From positions 1 through 40,463 of the forward strand of contig NZ_JAQYWB010000052.1 in assembly GCF_030145185.1 (NCBI RefSeq): a stretch of 40,463 bases of DNA, read 5' to 3'. Position numbers and translations under genes: made by a program. The stretch is from Desulfoluna sp. Its GTDB lineage: Bacteria > Desulfobacterota > Desulfobacteria > Desulfobacterales > Desulfolunaceae. Each line of letters opens with the position of its first letter. The stretch's first letter is position 1. The notes beneath the pieces are model-generated. The model was not told the origin of the DNA. It was given only the letters and a program-made list of their open reading frames with translations, and ran no database searches. This document shows positions 1 through 7,790 of the stretch, in pieces.

Positions 1-1
1 C

Positions 2-190
2 TACAAGGCTTTTATCTGGGATATCAACCCCTTTGATCAGTTCGGGGTGGAATTGGGAAAGACCATTGCCAACGATCTTCGCCGTGAAATTGTCGCAAAA
101 AACAATGACGAAGACTACAATTTCAGCCACATGGATGAAATTACCCGTTTTTATTTGGAACGCCTCTTTGCCGGGGGCCTTCCCATGTAG
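2..190 (+). CDS. pgi: Glucose-6-phosphate isomerase, C-terminal end (partial)
   Basis: Only the last 62 codons are inside the window; the gene enters from the left edge and stops at TAG 188-190. The fragment begins YKAFIWDINPFDQFGVELGK. WDIN-x-FDQ-x-GVELGK is the C-terminal signature of phosphoglucose isomerases, where the Lys after GVELG belongs to the active site. The enzyme interconverts glucose-6-phosphate and fructose-6-phosphate in glycolysis and gluconeogenesis in the cytoplasm. The remaining residues form the usual C-terminal helix and end FAGGLPM. A strong hairpin terminator follows about 80 bases downstream and separates it from the convergent fabH gene. The start and main catalytic domain cannot be judged. 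Confidence 0.9.
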   Translation, partial: YKAFIWDINPFDQFGVELGKTIANDLRREIVAKNNDEDYNFSHMDEITRFYLERLFAGGLPM

Positions 191-260
191 GGCTGCCTGG
201 TTTATTCAGTTTTACAGGCCTTCGTTAAAAAACCAAGAACGGGCATGGCTACAGAGTTCC

Positions 261-306
261 AATAAAAAACGGAGCCACTTCAGGATGAAGTGGCTCCGTT
301 TTTATT
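261..306. terminator. Bidirectional intrinsic terminator between pgi and fabH
   Basis: A perfect 15-bp stem (268-282 with 286-300) encloses a GGA loop. It is followed by T-rich sequence on the plus strand and preceded by an A-rich run, which gives a U tract on the minus strand. It lies between convergent pgi and fabH and can serve both. Confidence 0.92.
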
Positions 307-331
307 TAATCGAGTGATACCGGGCAAGGTT

Positions 332-1345
332 TTATTCGCCGAATCGATAGATCATGGCTGCCCAGGTAAGTCCGGCCCCTAAGGCCGACAAGAGAACGGT
401 GCTGGACTTCGGATCGACAAGCCCCTGCTCGATGGTTTCATCCAAGGCAATGGGAATCGTCGCGGCGGTGGTGTTGCCGTATTTCTGGATGTTATTAAAC
501 ATTTTTTCAGCGGGAATTCCCAGAGTCTTCAGGTACGCTTCATTGATGCGCAGGTTGGCCTGATGCGGGATCACCATATCAATGTCATCCAGGGTCATCT
601 CTGCCTTGCCGAGAACCTCATGGGTAATTTCGGGAAGCTTTCGCAGGGCCAGCTTGAAGATACGGGTGCCGTCCATGGTCGGGTACTGACCACCGGTCTT
701 CAGCAATTCGGCGTTGATACGCTCCGGGTATTTAGAGGCCGGAAGTTCAAGCTTCAATTTTTCGGCATATTGTCCATCAGCCTTGAGAATGGTGCTGATA
801 ATCCCCACATTCTTGTCTGTCTCAATGCCTTCCAGACAGACAGCGCCAGCGCCGTCGCCAAAGAGCACGGCGACATCCCGGCCTGCGGTGGTTTTATCAA
901 GTCCGGTGCTGTGGACCTCGGCCCCGACCACGAGAACTTTGTTGTACATGCCGCTTCGAATATAAGCATCGGCGGTGCTCATGGCATAAAGAAAACCCGT
1001 GCACTGCTGACGGATATCAAGGGCCGGTGTCTCGGTGAGGCCCAGCTTGGTCTGAAGAAAGCAACCGGCGCCGGGAAAGAAAATATCCGGGCTCAGGGTC
1101 GCGAAGATAATGAGATCGATGTCTTCAGGCTTCCAGCCAGCGTTATCAAGCGCTTTTTTGGATGCCTCCAGAGCAAGGTCAGAGGTGCCAACGGTTTCCC
1201 CTTCGGGAATCCAGTAGCGGGTTTTGATCCCTGTTCTCTGCTGGATCCACTCGTCGTTGGTATCCATCATTTTTGAAAGGTCGTCGTTGGTGACGCACCT
1301 GGAAGGAAGATAGCGACCGGTGCCTTTGATCACGCTTCGTTTCAT
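332..1345 (-). CDS. fabH: 3-oxoacyl-ACP synthase III (beta-ketoacyl-ACP synthase III)
   Basis: A 337-residue protein, normal for FabH, which condenses acetyl-CoA or another acyl-CoA starter with malonyl-ACP to begin fatty acid synthesis in the cytoplasm. The thiolase-fold triad is visible: Cys115 in DIRQQCTGF, His261 in IPHQANLR and Asn291 in YGNTTAATIP. The C-terminal GAGLTWAAM block is also typical. The frame stays open 52 codons upstream to 1501, but that stretch resembles no FabH. The ATG at 1345 begins MKRSVIKGTGRYLP, the expected N-terminus, with a weak GAAAGGGA ribosome site ahead. DIRQQC instead of the E. coli-like AAC context is common in FabH-like proteins of deltaproteobacteria, so the starter acyl-CoA may not be acetyl-CoA. 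The gene stands alone, bounded by terminators on both sides. Confidence 0.93.
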   Translation of the reverse strand: MKRSVIKGTGRYLPSRCVTNDDLSKMMDTNDEWIQQRTGIKTRYWIPEGETVGTSDLALEASKKALDNAGWKPEDIDLIIFATLSPDIFFPGAGCFLQTKLGLTETPALDIRQQCTGFLYAMSTADAYIRSGMYNKVLVVGAEVHSTGLDKTTAGRDVAVLFGDGAGAVCLEGIETDKNVGIISTILKADGQYAEKLKLELPASKYPERINAELLKTGGQYPTMDGTRIFKLALRKLPEITHEVLGKAEMTLDDIDMVIPHQANLRINEAYLKTLGIPAEKMFNNIQKYGNTTAATIPIALDETIEQGLVDPKSSTVLLSALGAGLTWAAMIYRFGE

Positions 1346-1747
1346 ATATACATGTCCCTTTCGTTTGTATTGTTGATGAGGTTGTAAACGGTTAACGAAT
1401 GAGGTCCCACAACCCGCCTGGAGTGGCCCAGGTTTAATTCGTACACGACAAAGCCACCCTCTATTCATTCCAAGACCCTCATCGTAAGAGTCACAAGACA
1501 AAACAACCGGAAAAACTCATCCGGCTATCTCATCCTTATCTAATGAATGGCAGGCTTTGTCAAATTCAATTGGGGCTTTTCGCTTCCACACACCCGCCCA
1601 TGACAAGGGCTGTGAACGTTCCTGAAAGCGGGCGTAAAGCCATTTCGAACGGGATGCCGTCCGTAATGTTTACAATATATCATCGGTTCCCGGTTTAAGC
1701 ATCCATTTAAATAACAGGGCAGCTCCGGCAAAATGGGACTCTCCCCA
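1346..1747. other. Non-coding spacer upstream of fabH
   Basis: About 400 bases between the fabH start and the ppiC terminator. The frames through it, including the in-frame upstream extension of fabH and a 116-codon frame at 1540-1890, have no recognisable protein features. The fabH promoter should be here, but I could not pick a convincing -35/-10 pair. Confidence 0.5.
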
Positions 1748-1780
1748 CAAAAAAAGCGGGATGCCGATGGCATCCCGCTT
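1748..1780 (-). terminator. Intrinsic terminator of the ppiC-type gene
   Basis: A perfect 12-bp stem, 1754-1765 paired with 1769-1780, has loop GAT. On the minus strand it is followed by a run of seven T. It lies 58 bases downstream of the PpiC-type gene stop. A 13-base C tract (1803-1815) sits between the stop codon and this hairpin. Confidence 0.93.
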
Positions 1781-1837
1781 GGAAAGGAGTCTCTGTGCCC
1801 TGCCCCCCCCCCCCCGTGAGGATGGGAAGACGCGGGG

Positions 1838-2770
1838 CTATTGTTTGAGAGAAATCTTGATGTCGGCCTTGTCAGCCATGGCTTTTTCAAAATAAGACCG
1901 GCTTATCTGGCGTCTTTCCAGGGTCATATTTTTTTTGATGGACTTTTTGACGTCATCAAATTCATGGGTGGAGGAGGCAATGCGATCGGTGACTTCAATG
2001 ATGTGAAAGCCATTCAAAGACTTTATAATGCCGCTCCGTTCTCCGTTTTTCAGCGAAAAGGCAGCGTCCAGCAGAGATTTGGGCACCGGAGAGGCCTGAG
2101 TGATAAAGCCCACATCTCCGCCGTTCTTGGCATCAGGGGCATCGGAATTGGCCTTTGCCACGGCCGCAAAGGACTTCCCGGCGTCAAGCTCTTTTTCTAC
2201 GCCTTGAATTTTCGCAAGGCCTTTTTTCACTTCGGCATCCGAGGCATCGGTGGGAAGAGCGATATGGATATGGCTGATCCGCACCTTTAATGGATTGGTA
2301 AATAACACGAGCCGTTCATTATAAAAGAGCCTGGCCTCTTCATCGGTGATGACAATCTCGGTTTTTTTGTCGAGCGCCTCCATGAAGATCTTGACCATGA
2401 GCTGTTTTCGAATGCCCTCTTTCAGAGCTTTCTCCGTGGTTCCCCGAGCTTTTAAGAGTTTGTCGAACTCAGCTTTGTCGGTGGTGATCGACGTCATCAG
2501 CTGCTGGTAATTCTCGTCCACAAGGGACTCTTTCACTTTGACCCCGGTTTTCACGCTCTCCTGATAGTAGAGCGTGTTGATAATAACACGATTGAGGACC
2601 TTCTGTTGAAGCGTATGGTACTCAGGAAGGGTCTGCATGGCGTAGGTCAGTTCTTGCAGCGAGATGGCCTCTCCATTCACGGAGGCAACCTCCATAGCAC
2701 CGGCGCCTCCCGTCCAGATTATAAGCAAGGCAGAGGTAACGGCGAGAAGCCTGATGAAAGATTTCAGCAT
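1838..2770 (-). CDS. Periplasmic peptidyl-prolyl isomerase, PpiC/SurA type
   Basis: 310 residues. A signal peptide (about 1-25, hydrophobic LLAVTSALLIIWTGGAGA) is followed by a SurA-like N-terminal chaperone domain (about 27-150: SVNGEAISLQEL, then long amphipathic helices). A parvulin rotamase domain follows (about 163-263) with the landmarks VRISHIHI, FAAVAKANSDAP, GGDVGF and FHIIEVTDR. Such proteins catalyse proline isomerisation and help outer-membrane proteins fold in the periplasm. With one parvulin domain it resembles PrsA/PpiC-like SurA relatives rather than full two-domain SurA. The start has a GGAG ribosome site 9 bases upstream. The gene is monocistronic and ends at the 1748-1780 terminator. 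The exact subfamily is uncertain. Confidence 0.9.
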   Translation of the reverse strand: MLKSFIRLLAVTSALLIIWTGGAGAMEVASVNGEAISLQELTYAMQTLPEYHTLQQKVLNRVIINTLYYQESVKTGVKVKESLVDENYQQLMTSITTDKAEFDKLLKARGTTEKALKEGIRKQLMVKIFMEALDKKTEIVITDEEARLFYNERLVLFTNPLKVRISHIHIALPTDASDAEVKKGLAKIQGVEKELDAGKSFAAVAKANSDAPDAKNGGDVGFITQASPVPKSLLDAAFSLKNGERSGIIKSLNGFHIIEVTDRIASSTHEFDDVKKSIKKNMTLERRQISRSYFEKAMADKADIKISLKQ

Positions 2771-3265
2771 GTGTGAGCTCCAGATGTCTGTAAGGTGATG
2801 GTGTACATGGTTATGCAGGATATGTGGGCAGGTTCTTGCCTCAATCGCGCCCTGACACTTTACGCACTGGCATTCGATATGTCAAACCAAGGAATGGCGG
2901 GCTGTCACGGGGTCGAATCTAAAAAAGGGGCATCGTCCTGTTAGAAGGCAAACCTGCCTACCACCTATCAGAACTCGGGGGCCTTTCCGGCAGGCTCGCG
3001 GTATCTATGCCTTCGCATAGATCGTAATCCACCCTTACATTGCCCCTGTCATTAATCGTCACCGTCCGGAGGGGGTAGCATTCAGGTGTACGGACCTGGC
3101 CCCATCTTCGCGGTTTTTTCTTTTGCTTTAAATAAGTTGATGGCCATGGATGCTGATTTCTGGTATTCAGTTAGAAAAAGAGTCTGTCGTTTAGCGATAC
3201 CCTGACATCGATTGAAAAGGCCCCTGTGATCCGTGACGGATGCTTTATTTTAACCAAAGAATTCT
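2771..3265. other. Intergenic stretch with traces of a decayed reading frame
   Basis: No convincing gene. On the plus strand, codons from about 3176 to 3294 (stop TGA) read as plausible protein containing DTLTSIEKAPVIRDG and ILTKEFYEEKY, without a start codon, just before the small frame at 3266. This may be a decayed gene. The rest shows only minor inverted repeats. Confidence 0.3.
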
Positions 3266-3451
3266 ATGAGGAAAAATATGTCTTGTCTTGCTGATTTTAA
3301 GGTTTTAGCTATTTTAGGCGATGAAACAGACGAGATCGTTTGTGAACATCTGATAGAAAGAGATGCTTCCTTTTTGAAGAGAGTGACACGAAAATTTTTC
3401 ACTCGCACGATAAGAATAATCCGAAAATATATTTTCAGAAATATCTATTAA
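3266..3451 (+). pseudogene. Small frame of unknown family, probable gene remnant
   Basis: 61 codons. I do not recognise the family. Its last part (RVTRK...RIIRKYIFRNIY, stop) is repeated about 1.8 kb away at 5171-5274 as RVTRK...RIIRKYVFRNIW, stop. The differences are largely conservative, so this C-terminus was once under protein-level selection. No ribosome site precedes the ATG clearly, and flanking codons in another frame also look like decayed protein. I infer the 3' remnant of a gene that once existed in at least two copies. A short basic peptide gene is the alternative. Confidence 0.35.
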
Positions 3452-3656
3452 TAAAAACGACAGCTGTTCCAGCCTGCACCGTCGCAAGATGCGAATTTAC
3501 CGCTAAACCGGTATGGTTTTTATCACATTCTTTCCCTTTTATTGTTGGCTATTATCCAATATCTCCTCAATATTTTAGCCCTTATTCTAAACGATACCAA
3601 TGCTTTATATACAGTGACTATGGCCTCCTTCTCCATCAAAACAAGGGTAAATAACT

Positions 3657-4763
3657 ATGAAATCGTTTCAATGGGGTCCACATTTTGAAACTGGATTGAC
3701 AGACATTGATAAACAACACAGTCACCTTGTCGATATCATTAACCAGTTTGGCAGTCTTTTGGTTAAGAATGTCATCGATAGCGACGATGTAAATCGTCTG
3801 TATAATCAGCTCTCCGACTATGCGATATACCATTTTCAGGAAGAAGAAAAATTTATGTCGCGAGCCAGGATAGATGCCCGTCACATGAAGCGACATATTG
3901 AGGAACATCATGGCTTTTTGGATGAAGTGACATCAATCAATTCCGACATTTCTATAGGTAACCTCGAGCAGAACCATATCTTTCTGAAATTTCTCATCCA
4001 CTGGCTTGCCTATCATATTCTCGGCAAAGATATGGATATGGCCTGCCAGGTTAAGGCCATTCAATCTGGTATGAGTCCCCAGGAGGCATACCACAAATTG
4101 GAAATGGAAAGAGCCAACGCAACGGAACCATTGCTCGAAGCCTTGAATGGCTTATTCGAGCGGGTGATGATGCAAAACAAAGAGCTGAAACAACTCAACG
4201 AGTCTCTTGAAAAGAAAGTTGTATTACGGACCAAAGAACTCTCTGATGCCAACCTGCATCTTAAAGAGTTGTCGTTAACGGATGCTCTGACCGGGCTCCC
4301 CAATCGCCGTCATGCCGTGCGGAGTCTTGCCGGGCTTTGGAATGAAGAATTGCATAAAAATTCTCCATTGGTTTGTATGATGATCGATGCGGATCACTTT
4401 AAAGCAGTCAATGATGTTTATGGTCATGATGCCGGGGACAGGGTGTTAATAAAATTGGCTCATACCCTTCGGCATTCCTTTCGAAATGATGATGTCGTCT
4501 GTCGTCTTGGTGGTGATGAGTTCTTTATTATCTGTCCTAATACGGACAAAGAGGGTGGCAGGCATATTGCTGAGATAGTCCGTAAGGCCGTGTCGGAACT
4601 TCGAGTCCCCACGGGTGGCGAACCTTGGCATGGAAGTATCAGCATCGGTTTTGCGTCTCGATTGCCAGATATGAAGAGCTATGAAGAGTTAATCAAGGCG
4701 ACTGATCAAGGCGTATATGCCGCAAAAGCAGCAGGGAAAAATTGTGTTAAAACCGTATCATAG
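3657..4763 (+). CDS. Hemerythrin-domain diguanylate cyclase (GGDEF)
   Basis: 368 residues, soluble. Residues 1-130 are a bacteriohemerythrin domain with the full di-iron ligand set: His21, His59, Glu63, His80, His84, His120 and Asp125 (HILGKD). A coiled coil (about 165-205) leads into a GGDEF domain that starts SLTDALTGLPNRR. The active-site loop is an intact GGDEF at 285-289, preceded at the correct five-residue spacing by an RxxD inhibitory site (R276-N-D-D279). The enzyme should make c-di-GMP from two GTP, with oxygen or redox state sensed at the di-iron centre and product feedback at the I-site. Hemerythrin-GGDEF proteins of this architecture are known oxygen-linked cyclases. CAAGGG lies about 10 bases before the ATG. 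It is transcribed alone, away from the kinase operon. Confidence 0.95.
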   Translation: MKSFQWGPHFETGLTDIDKQHSHLVDIINQFGSLLVKNVIDSDDVNRLYNQLSDYAIYHFQEEEKFMSRARIDARHMKRHIEEHHGFLDEVTSINSDISIGNLEQNHIFLKFLIHWLAYHILGKDMDMACQVKAIQSGMSPQEAYHKLEMERANATEPLLEALNGLFERVMMQNKELKQLNESLEKKVVLRTKELSDANLHLKELSLTDALTGLPNRRHAVRSLAGLWNEELHKNSPLVCMMIDADHFKAVNDVYGHDAGDRVLIKLAHTLRHSFRNDDVVCRLGGDEFFIICPNTDKEGGRHIAEIVRKAVSELRVPTGGEPWHGSISIGFASRLPDMKSYEELIKATDQGVYAAKAAGKNCVKTVS

Positions 4764-4838
4764 AAAAACAGCCGCAGAGGTCAGGAAACATACACGATTT
4801 CTTTATGCCCCCAGTTTCCTCTCTTCCTCAAGAACCAA

Positions 4839-4873
4839 CAAACGCCCCCCGGCTTCATACCGGAGGGCGTTTG
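4839..4873. repeat. Terminator-like palindrome, family E copy 1
   Basis: The 14-bp stem 4839-4852 with 4860-4873 (CAAACGCCC-CCCGG with its complement, one mismatch) has loop CTTCATA. It lies 75 bases after the diguanylate cyclase stop and probably ends that transcript, though no T run follows. Near-identical copies are at 12416-12450 and 27629-27663, all preceded by ACCAA. Confidence 0.75.
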
Positions 4874-4910
4874 ACGTTCATCATGTTTATGGTATAGCCC
4901 TGTTATGCCT

Positions 4911-5053
4911 TAGCCCGGATATTTCATGAGAAAACGACCAATCTATAGAGATAAAACATTATTACAGACGGTTACATGGAAAAAAATCGGTTATTTCAAA
5001 AATGCAAAATGTAATTCACCGTTTTCGGCTCGCTTTTCTCACCCTTCGGGTTA
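4911..5053 (+). repeat. MITE-like palindromic element, family A copy 1
   Basis: About 143 bp. It begins TAGCCCGGATATTTCATGAG and ends CTTTTCTCACCCTTCGGGTTA; the two ends are imperfect inverted repeats (TARCCCG...GAGAAAA). The internal block GTTATTTCAAAAATGCAAAA recurs in copies at 21012-21123 and, inverted, at 36393-36535. It has no coding capacity. Size, ends and dispersion suggest a miniature non-autonomous element. Confidence 0.7.
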
Positions 5054-5170
5054 GATATAATCAAAATCTTCTTCGGCATCAAACCATTTGCCACGTCCCA
5101 GATGAAGCAGGCAGCAGAGACAGCCCATGATGACATAGGCAAGCACAAATTGAGAGGTGGGGAAGAAACC
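5051..5170 (-). pseudogene. Relic of an NCS2 permease 3' end
   Basis: The minus strand encodes the last ~39 residues of a permease almost identical to the complete one at 12604-14160 (GFFPTSQFV-AYVIMGCLC-LLHLGRGKWFDAEEDF). Differences are conservative (VIAY to VLAY, CYLL to CCLL, EYV to DYI). Similarity stops abruptly near 5170, where the fragment at 5171-5274 begins. On the other side the stop codon coincides with the end of the family A element. No start or membrane body remains, so this is the leftover of a duplicated gene. Confidence 0.85.
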
Positions 5171-5274
5171 GACTGAGAGAAAGAGATTCTTCCTTTTTTC
5201 AGAGGGTGACACGAAAAGTGTCCACTGGCGCACTGAGAATCATCCGGAAATATGTTTTCAGGAATATCTGGTAG
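5171..5274 (+). pseudogene. Second copy of the unknown C-terminal fragment
   Basis: The plus strand reads ERDSSFFQRVTRK...RIIRKYVFRNIW followed by TAG. It matches the 3' part of the frame at 3266-3451 in both DNA and protein. It abuts the permease relic directly on the opposite strand and has no start codon of its own. The parent gene is unknown. Confidence 0.6.
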
Positions 5275-5370
5275 GATGAACCCTGCAGTTCAATGCGTGA
5301 CTATTGAGCGGCTCTGTTCCCTTTCAAATCAGTCGTCTCTGCAGCCTGATATTTCATTTAAGTGGCCGGG

Positions 5371-7422
5371 TTAAAGAGCACATGATTTGGTTTCGTCAAG
5401 GACTCTGCGGACGATCATGGACAGCTTTCTTATAAAAATTGGCTTCATGATGTATCCCTTAATGCCAAGTGCTTCGGCTTTTTCTTTGTTGATCAGGTCA
5501 CTGTAGCCGGTGCAGAGAATAATGGGGATATCAGACCGGATAGCAAGAAGATTGCGACTGAGTTCGACGCCAGTCATCTCCGGCATTGTCATGTCGGTGA
5601 TAACAAGATCGAAATCATCCGGTGTCCTCTGGAATGTTTCTAACAACGCTTTGCCACGGATAAAAGTATTAACCCGATAACCCAGACTTTCGAGCAGCTG
5701 CTGCAGGATTCGGGTTATAGGCACTTCATCATCCACAAGGAGAATGTGTTCAGTTCCGGTTGGGCACACTCTTTGTTTTTCGCCTTCTTCAGAACCCTGT
5801 TCAGAATCTATTTGAGGCAGGTAGACCTGGAATGTTGATCCCTTTCCCTGCCTGCTGTTAACTAAGATATGGCCACCGCTGCTTTGAACAATGCCTTGCA
5901 CGGTGGCGAGGCCGAGACCTGTCCCTTCTTCTCTTTCCTTTGTTGTGAAGTAAGGGGTAAAAATATTCTCCATCGTTTCTTTATCCATTCCGTGGCCCGT
6001 ATCGCTTACCTCCAATTTCACATAACGGCCGGGAAGCAACTCATTATCACAGGATACGGCATCCTCTTTTTCAATCTGAACAGGCTTCAAGGTAATTGCC
6101 AGTTCTCCGCCTGTTTCGCGAATGGCATGATATGCGTTGGTAGCCAGGTTCATGACGATCTGGTGAATCTGGGTCGGATCGGCTAAAACACTATCAGATT
6201 GGGGATCAATATTATCCTTCAGTTTGATGGTGGTCGGGATTGTTGAACGCAACAATTTAATGGCCTCTTTCACCACAAGATGAATCTGGATAGGTATCCG
6301 CTCCTGTGGGGATTGGTGGCTGAAGGCGAGGATCTGCCGGATAAGCGTCCTCGCCCGGTTGCCGGCAGTAAGCACTTCCTCAAGTTTTTCTGAAACGGGC
6401 GTTCCAGGAAAAACGTCTTCTTGCGCCAGTTCCGTATACCCTATAATAGCGGTCAAAATATTATTGAAATCATGGGCAATGCCCCCTGCCAGTGTGCCGA
6501 TGGCCTCCATCTTTTGGGCCTGCTGCAGACGCCGTTCCAGTTTCTTCTGCTTCAATTCAGCCTGCTTGCGGGGCGTAATATCATGGGCAACCCCCTCAAC
6601 GGCGACAACCTCTCCTTTCTCATTAGCTATAGGATATTCGCTCACTTCCAAGATATGTTTAGAACCATTTTTGTGTAATATTTCGATTTCATAGGGAGTC
6701 TGGATTATGTTCTGAATCGCAAGGTCAGTCGTTCGCTTTACGTTTTGGTTCATGGGGTTGTCGGTTAAATATTCTGTATAGTGGGAGCAGAATTCACGTT
6801 CCGAATAGCCTAAGATTTGCTGAATCGATGGGCTGAGGTAGGTGAAAACGCCATCGGTGCCGTGGGAATAAAAAAAGTATTCTTGAAGATTTTCCACAAG
6901 TCGGCGGTATTTCTCTTCACTTCGACGTAACTGCTGTCGTTCCCTTTCTAATTCCAGGACTTTTTGTTCCAGTTTCCGCGCTAATCGGTCACGATGGGTT
7001 TCAATAAACCCCGCCTGTTGCAGTGGGTCAGCTGCAAGCCGGGCGGATATTTTCTGTGGTTTGGACAGGGACAATTCTATTGCCGCCGCCAACTCTTCCG
7101 GCCCGGCTGGTTTCATCAAGAAGCTTGCTGCACCGAGCTCCATGCCAAACTGTTCATCGCGTGTTTCAACGTAGGATGCCGTATAAAAAATAAAAGGAAT
7201 CCGTTTCAAATCGGGGTTGCATTTCATTTGCCGACAGAGCTCAAAACCGTCCATCTTCGGCATAAGGATATCGGAGATGACCACTGCCGGGAGGACTTGT
7301 TGTGAACGTTCCAATGCCTCCAGCCCATTCGAAGCGGTGCTGACTTCATGTCCCAGCTCTTGGAGTAACAACGCCATGGAGAGCCTGGCATCTTCATCGT
7401 CATCAACAAAAAGAATCCTCAT
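5371..7422 (-). CDS. Hybrid sensor histidine kinase (REC-PAS-HisKA-HATPase-REC)
   Basis: 683 residues, soluble. The N-terminal receiver (1-118) has acidic VDDDED and phospho-acceptor Asp51 in ISDILMP. A coiled coil (about 145-172) and a PAS/PAC domain (about 172-285: LVENLQEYFF, GYSEREF, VEGVAHDIT) follow. The kinase core has His317 in [11 protein letters not shown], the N box near MNLATNA (425-431), and DTGHGM and GTGLGL ATP-lid motifs. A C-terminal receiver has Asp610 in VITDMTMP. The GGIAHDFNN type of H box is typical of PAS hybrid kinases in deltaproteobacteria. The start ATG overlaps the upstream receiver gene's stop by four bases, so translation is coupled. Being last in the operon and carrying two receivers, it may integrate phosphate from the upstream kinases. 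Confidence 0.95.
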   Translation of the reverse strand: MRILFVDDDEDARLSMALLLQELGHEVSTASNGLEALERSQQVLPAVVISDILMPKMDGFELCRQMKCNPDLKRIPFIFYTASYVETRDEQFGMELGAASFLMKPAGPEELAAAIELSLSKPQKISARLAADPLQQAGFIETHRDRLARKLEQKVLELERERQQLRRSEEKYRRLVENLQEYFFYSHGTDGVFTYLSPSIQQILGYSEREFCSHYTEYLTDNPMNQNVKRTTDLAIQNIIQTPYEIEILHKNGSKHILEVSEYPIANEKGEVVAVEGVAHDITPRKQAELKQKKLERRLQQAQKMEAIGTLAGGIAHDFNNILTAIIGYTELAQEDVFPGTPVSEKLEEVLTAGNRARTLIRQILAFSHQSPQERIPIQIHLVVKEAIKLLRSTIPTTIKLKDNIDPQSDSVLADPTQIHQIVMNLATNAYHAIRETGGELAITLKPVQIEKEDAVSCDNELLPGRYVKLEVSDTGHGMDKETMENIFTPYFTTKEREEGTGLGLATVQGIVQSSGGHILVNSRQGKGSTFQVYLPQIDSEQGSEEGEKQRVCPTGTEHILLVDDEVPITRILQQLLESLGYRVNTFIRGKALLETFQRTPDDFDLVITDMTMPEMTGVELSRNLLAIRSDIPIILCTGYSDLINKEKAEALGIKGYIMKPIFIRKLSMIVRRVLDETKSCAL

Positions 7423-7790
7423 GGTTTCTTCTCCAATATGGTCTGGATCTGGCTGATGACCCGCAAGGGATCGATCGGTTTTTCTATATAGCCGTTGCAG
7501 CCTGCCGCGAGAAATCTCTGCCTATCACCGGACATGGCATATGAGGTGACAGCGATCACCGGAATCTGCCGGGTCCGGGAATTGGCACGCAAGCGTTTGA
7601 GGACCTCGATCCCGTTCATGTCTGATAACTGGATGTCCAGCAGGATAAAATCCGGCTGCTCTGCCACGGCCTTTTGGTAGCCGGCGTCACCTGTCTCAGC
7701 CTCTACAACCTGATACCCACCATTTTCAAGTAAGATCGCCATAGACACCCTGTTGTCTTCGTTGTCTTCGATCATCAATGCTATGTTCAT
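7419..7790 (-). CDS. Single-domain response regulator (DivK-like receiver)
   Basis: 123 residues, one receiver domain and nothing else. Phospho-acceptor Asp52 lies in FILLDIQLSDMNG, the acidic pair in IEDNEDN, the conserved Thr/Ser in AVTSYAM and Lys104 in YIEKPIDP. The Y-x-EKPID ending is common in CheY/DivK-type stand-alone receivers that carry phosphoryl groups between kinases rather than bind DNA. Both ends overlap neighbours by four bases (ATGA), with REC-kinase 7787-8959 upstream and the hybrid kinase 5371-7422 downstream. It is therefore very probably the shuttle of this phosphorelay. The exact partners are inferred from position only. Confidence 0.95.
   Translation of the reverse strand: MNIALMIEDNEDNRVSMAILLENGGYQVVEAETGDAGYQKAVAEQPDFILLDIQLSDMNGIEVLKRLRANSRTRQIPVIAVTSYAMSGDRQRFLAAGCNGYIEKPIDPLRVISQIQTILEKKP

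Noticed and set aside
563-1276. 237-codon open frame on the plus strand
   Set aside because: Lies entirely opposite fabH, whose catalytic motifs are unmistakable on the minus strand. The plus frame has no domain features.
1346-1501. 52-codon N-terminal extension of fabH
   Set aside because: In frame, but unlike any FabH N-terminus. The ATG at 1345 gives the expected MKRSVIKGTGRYLP start.
4834-4880. CRISPR-like repeats (family E hairpins)
   Set aside because: Only three copies, 7-15 kb apart, with no spacer array and no cas genes in the window.
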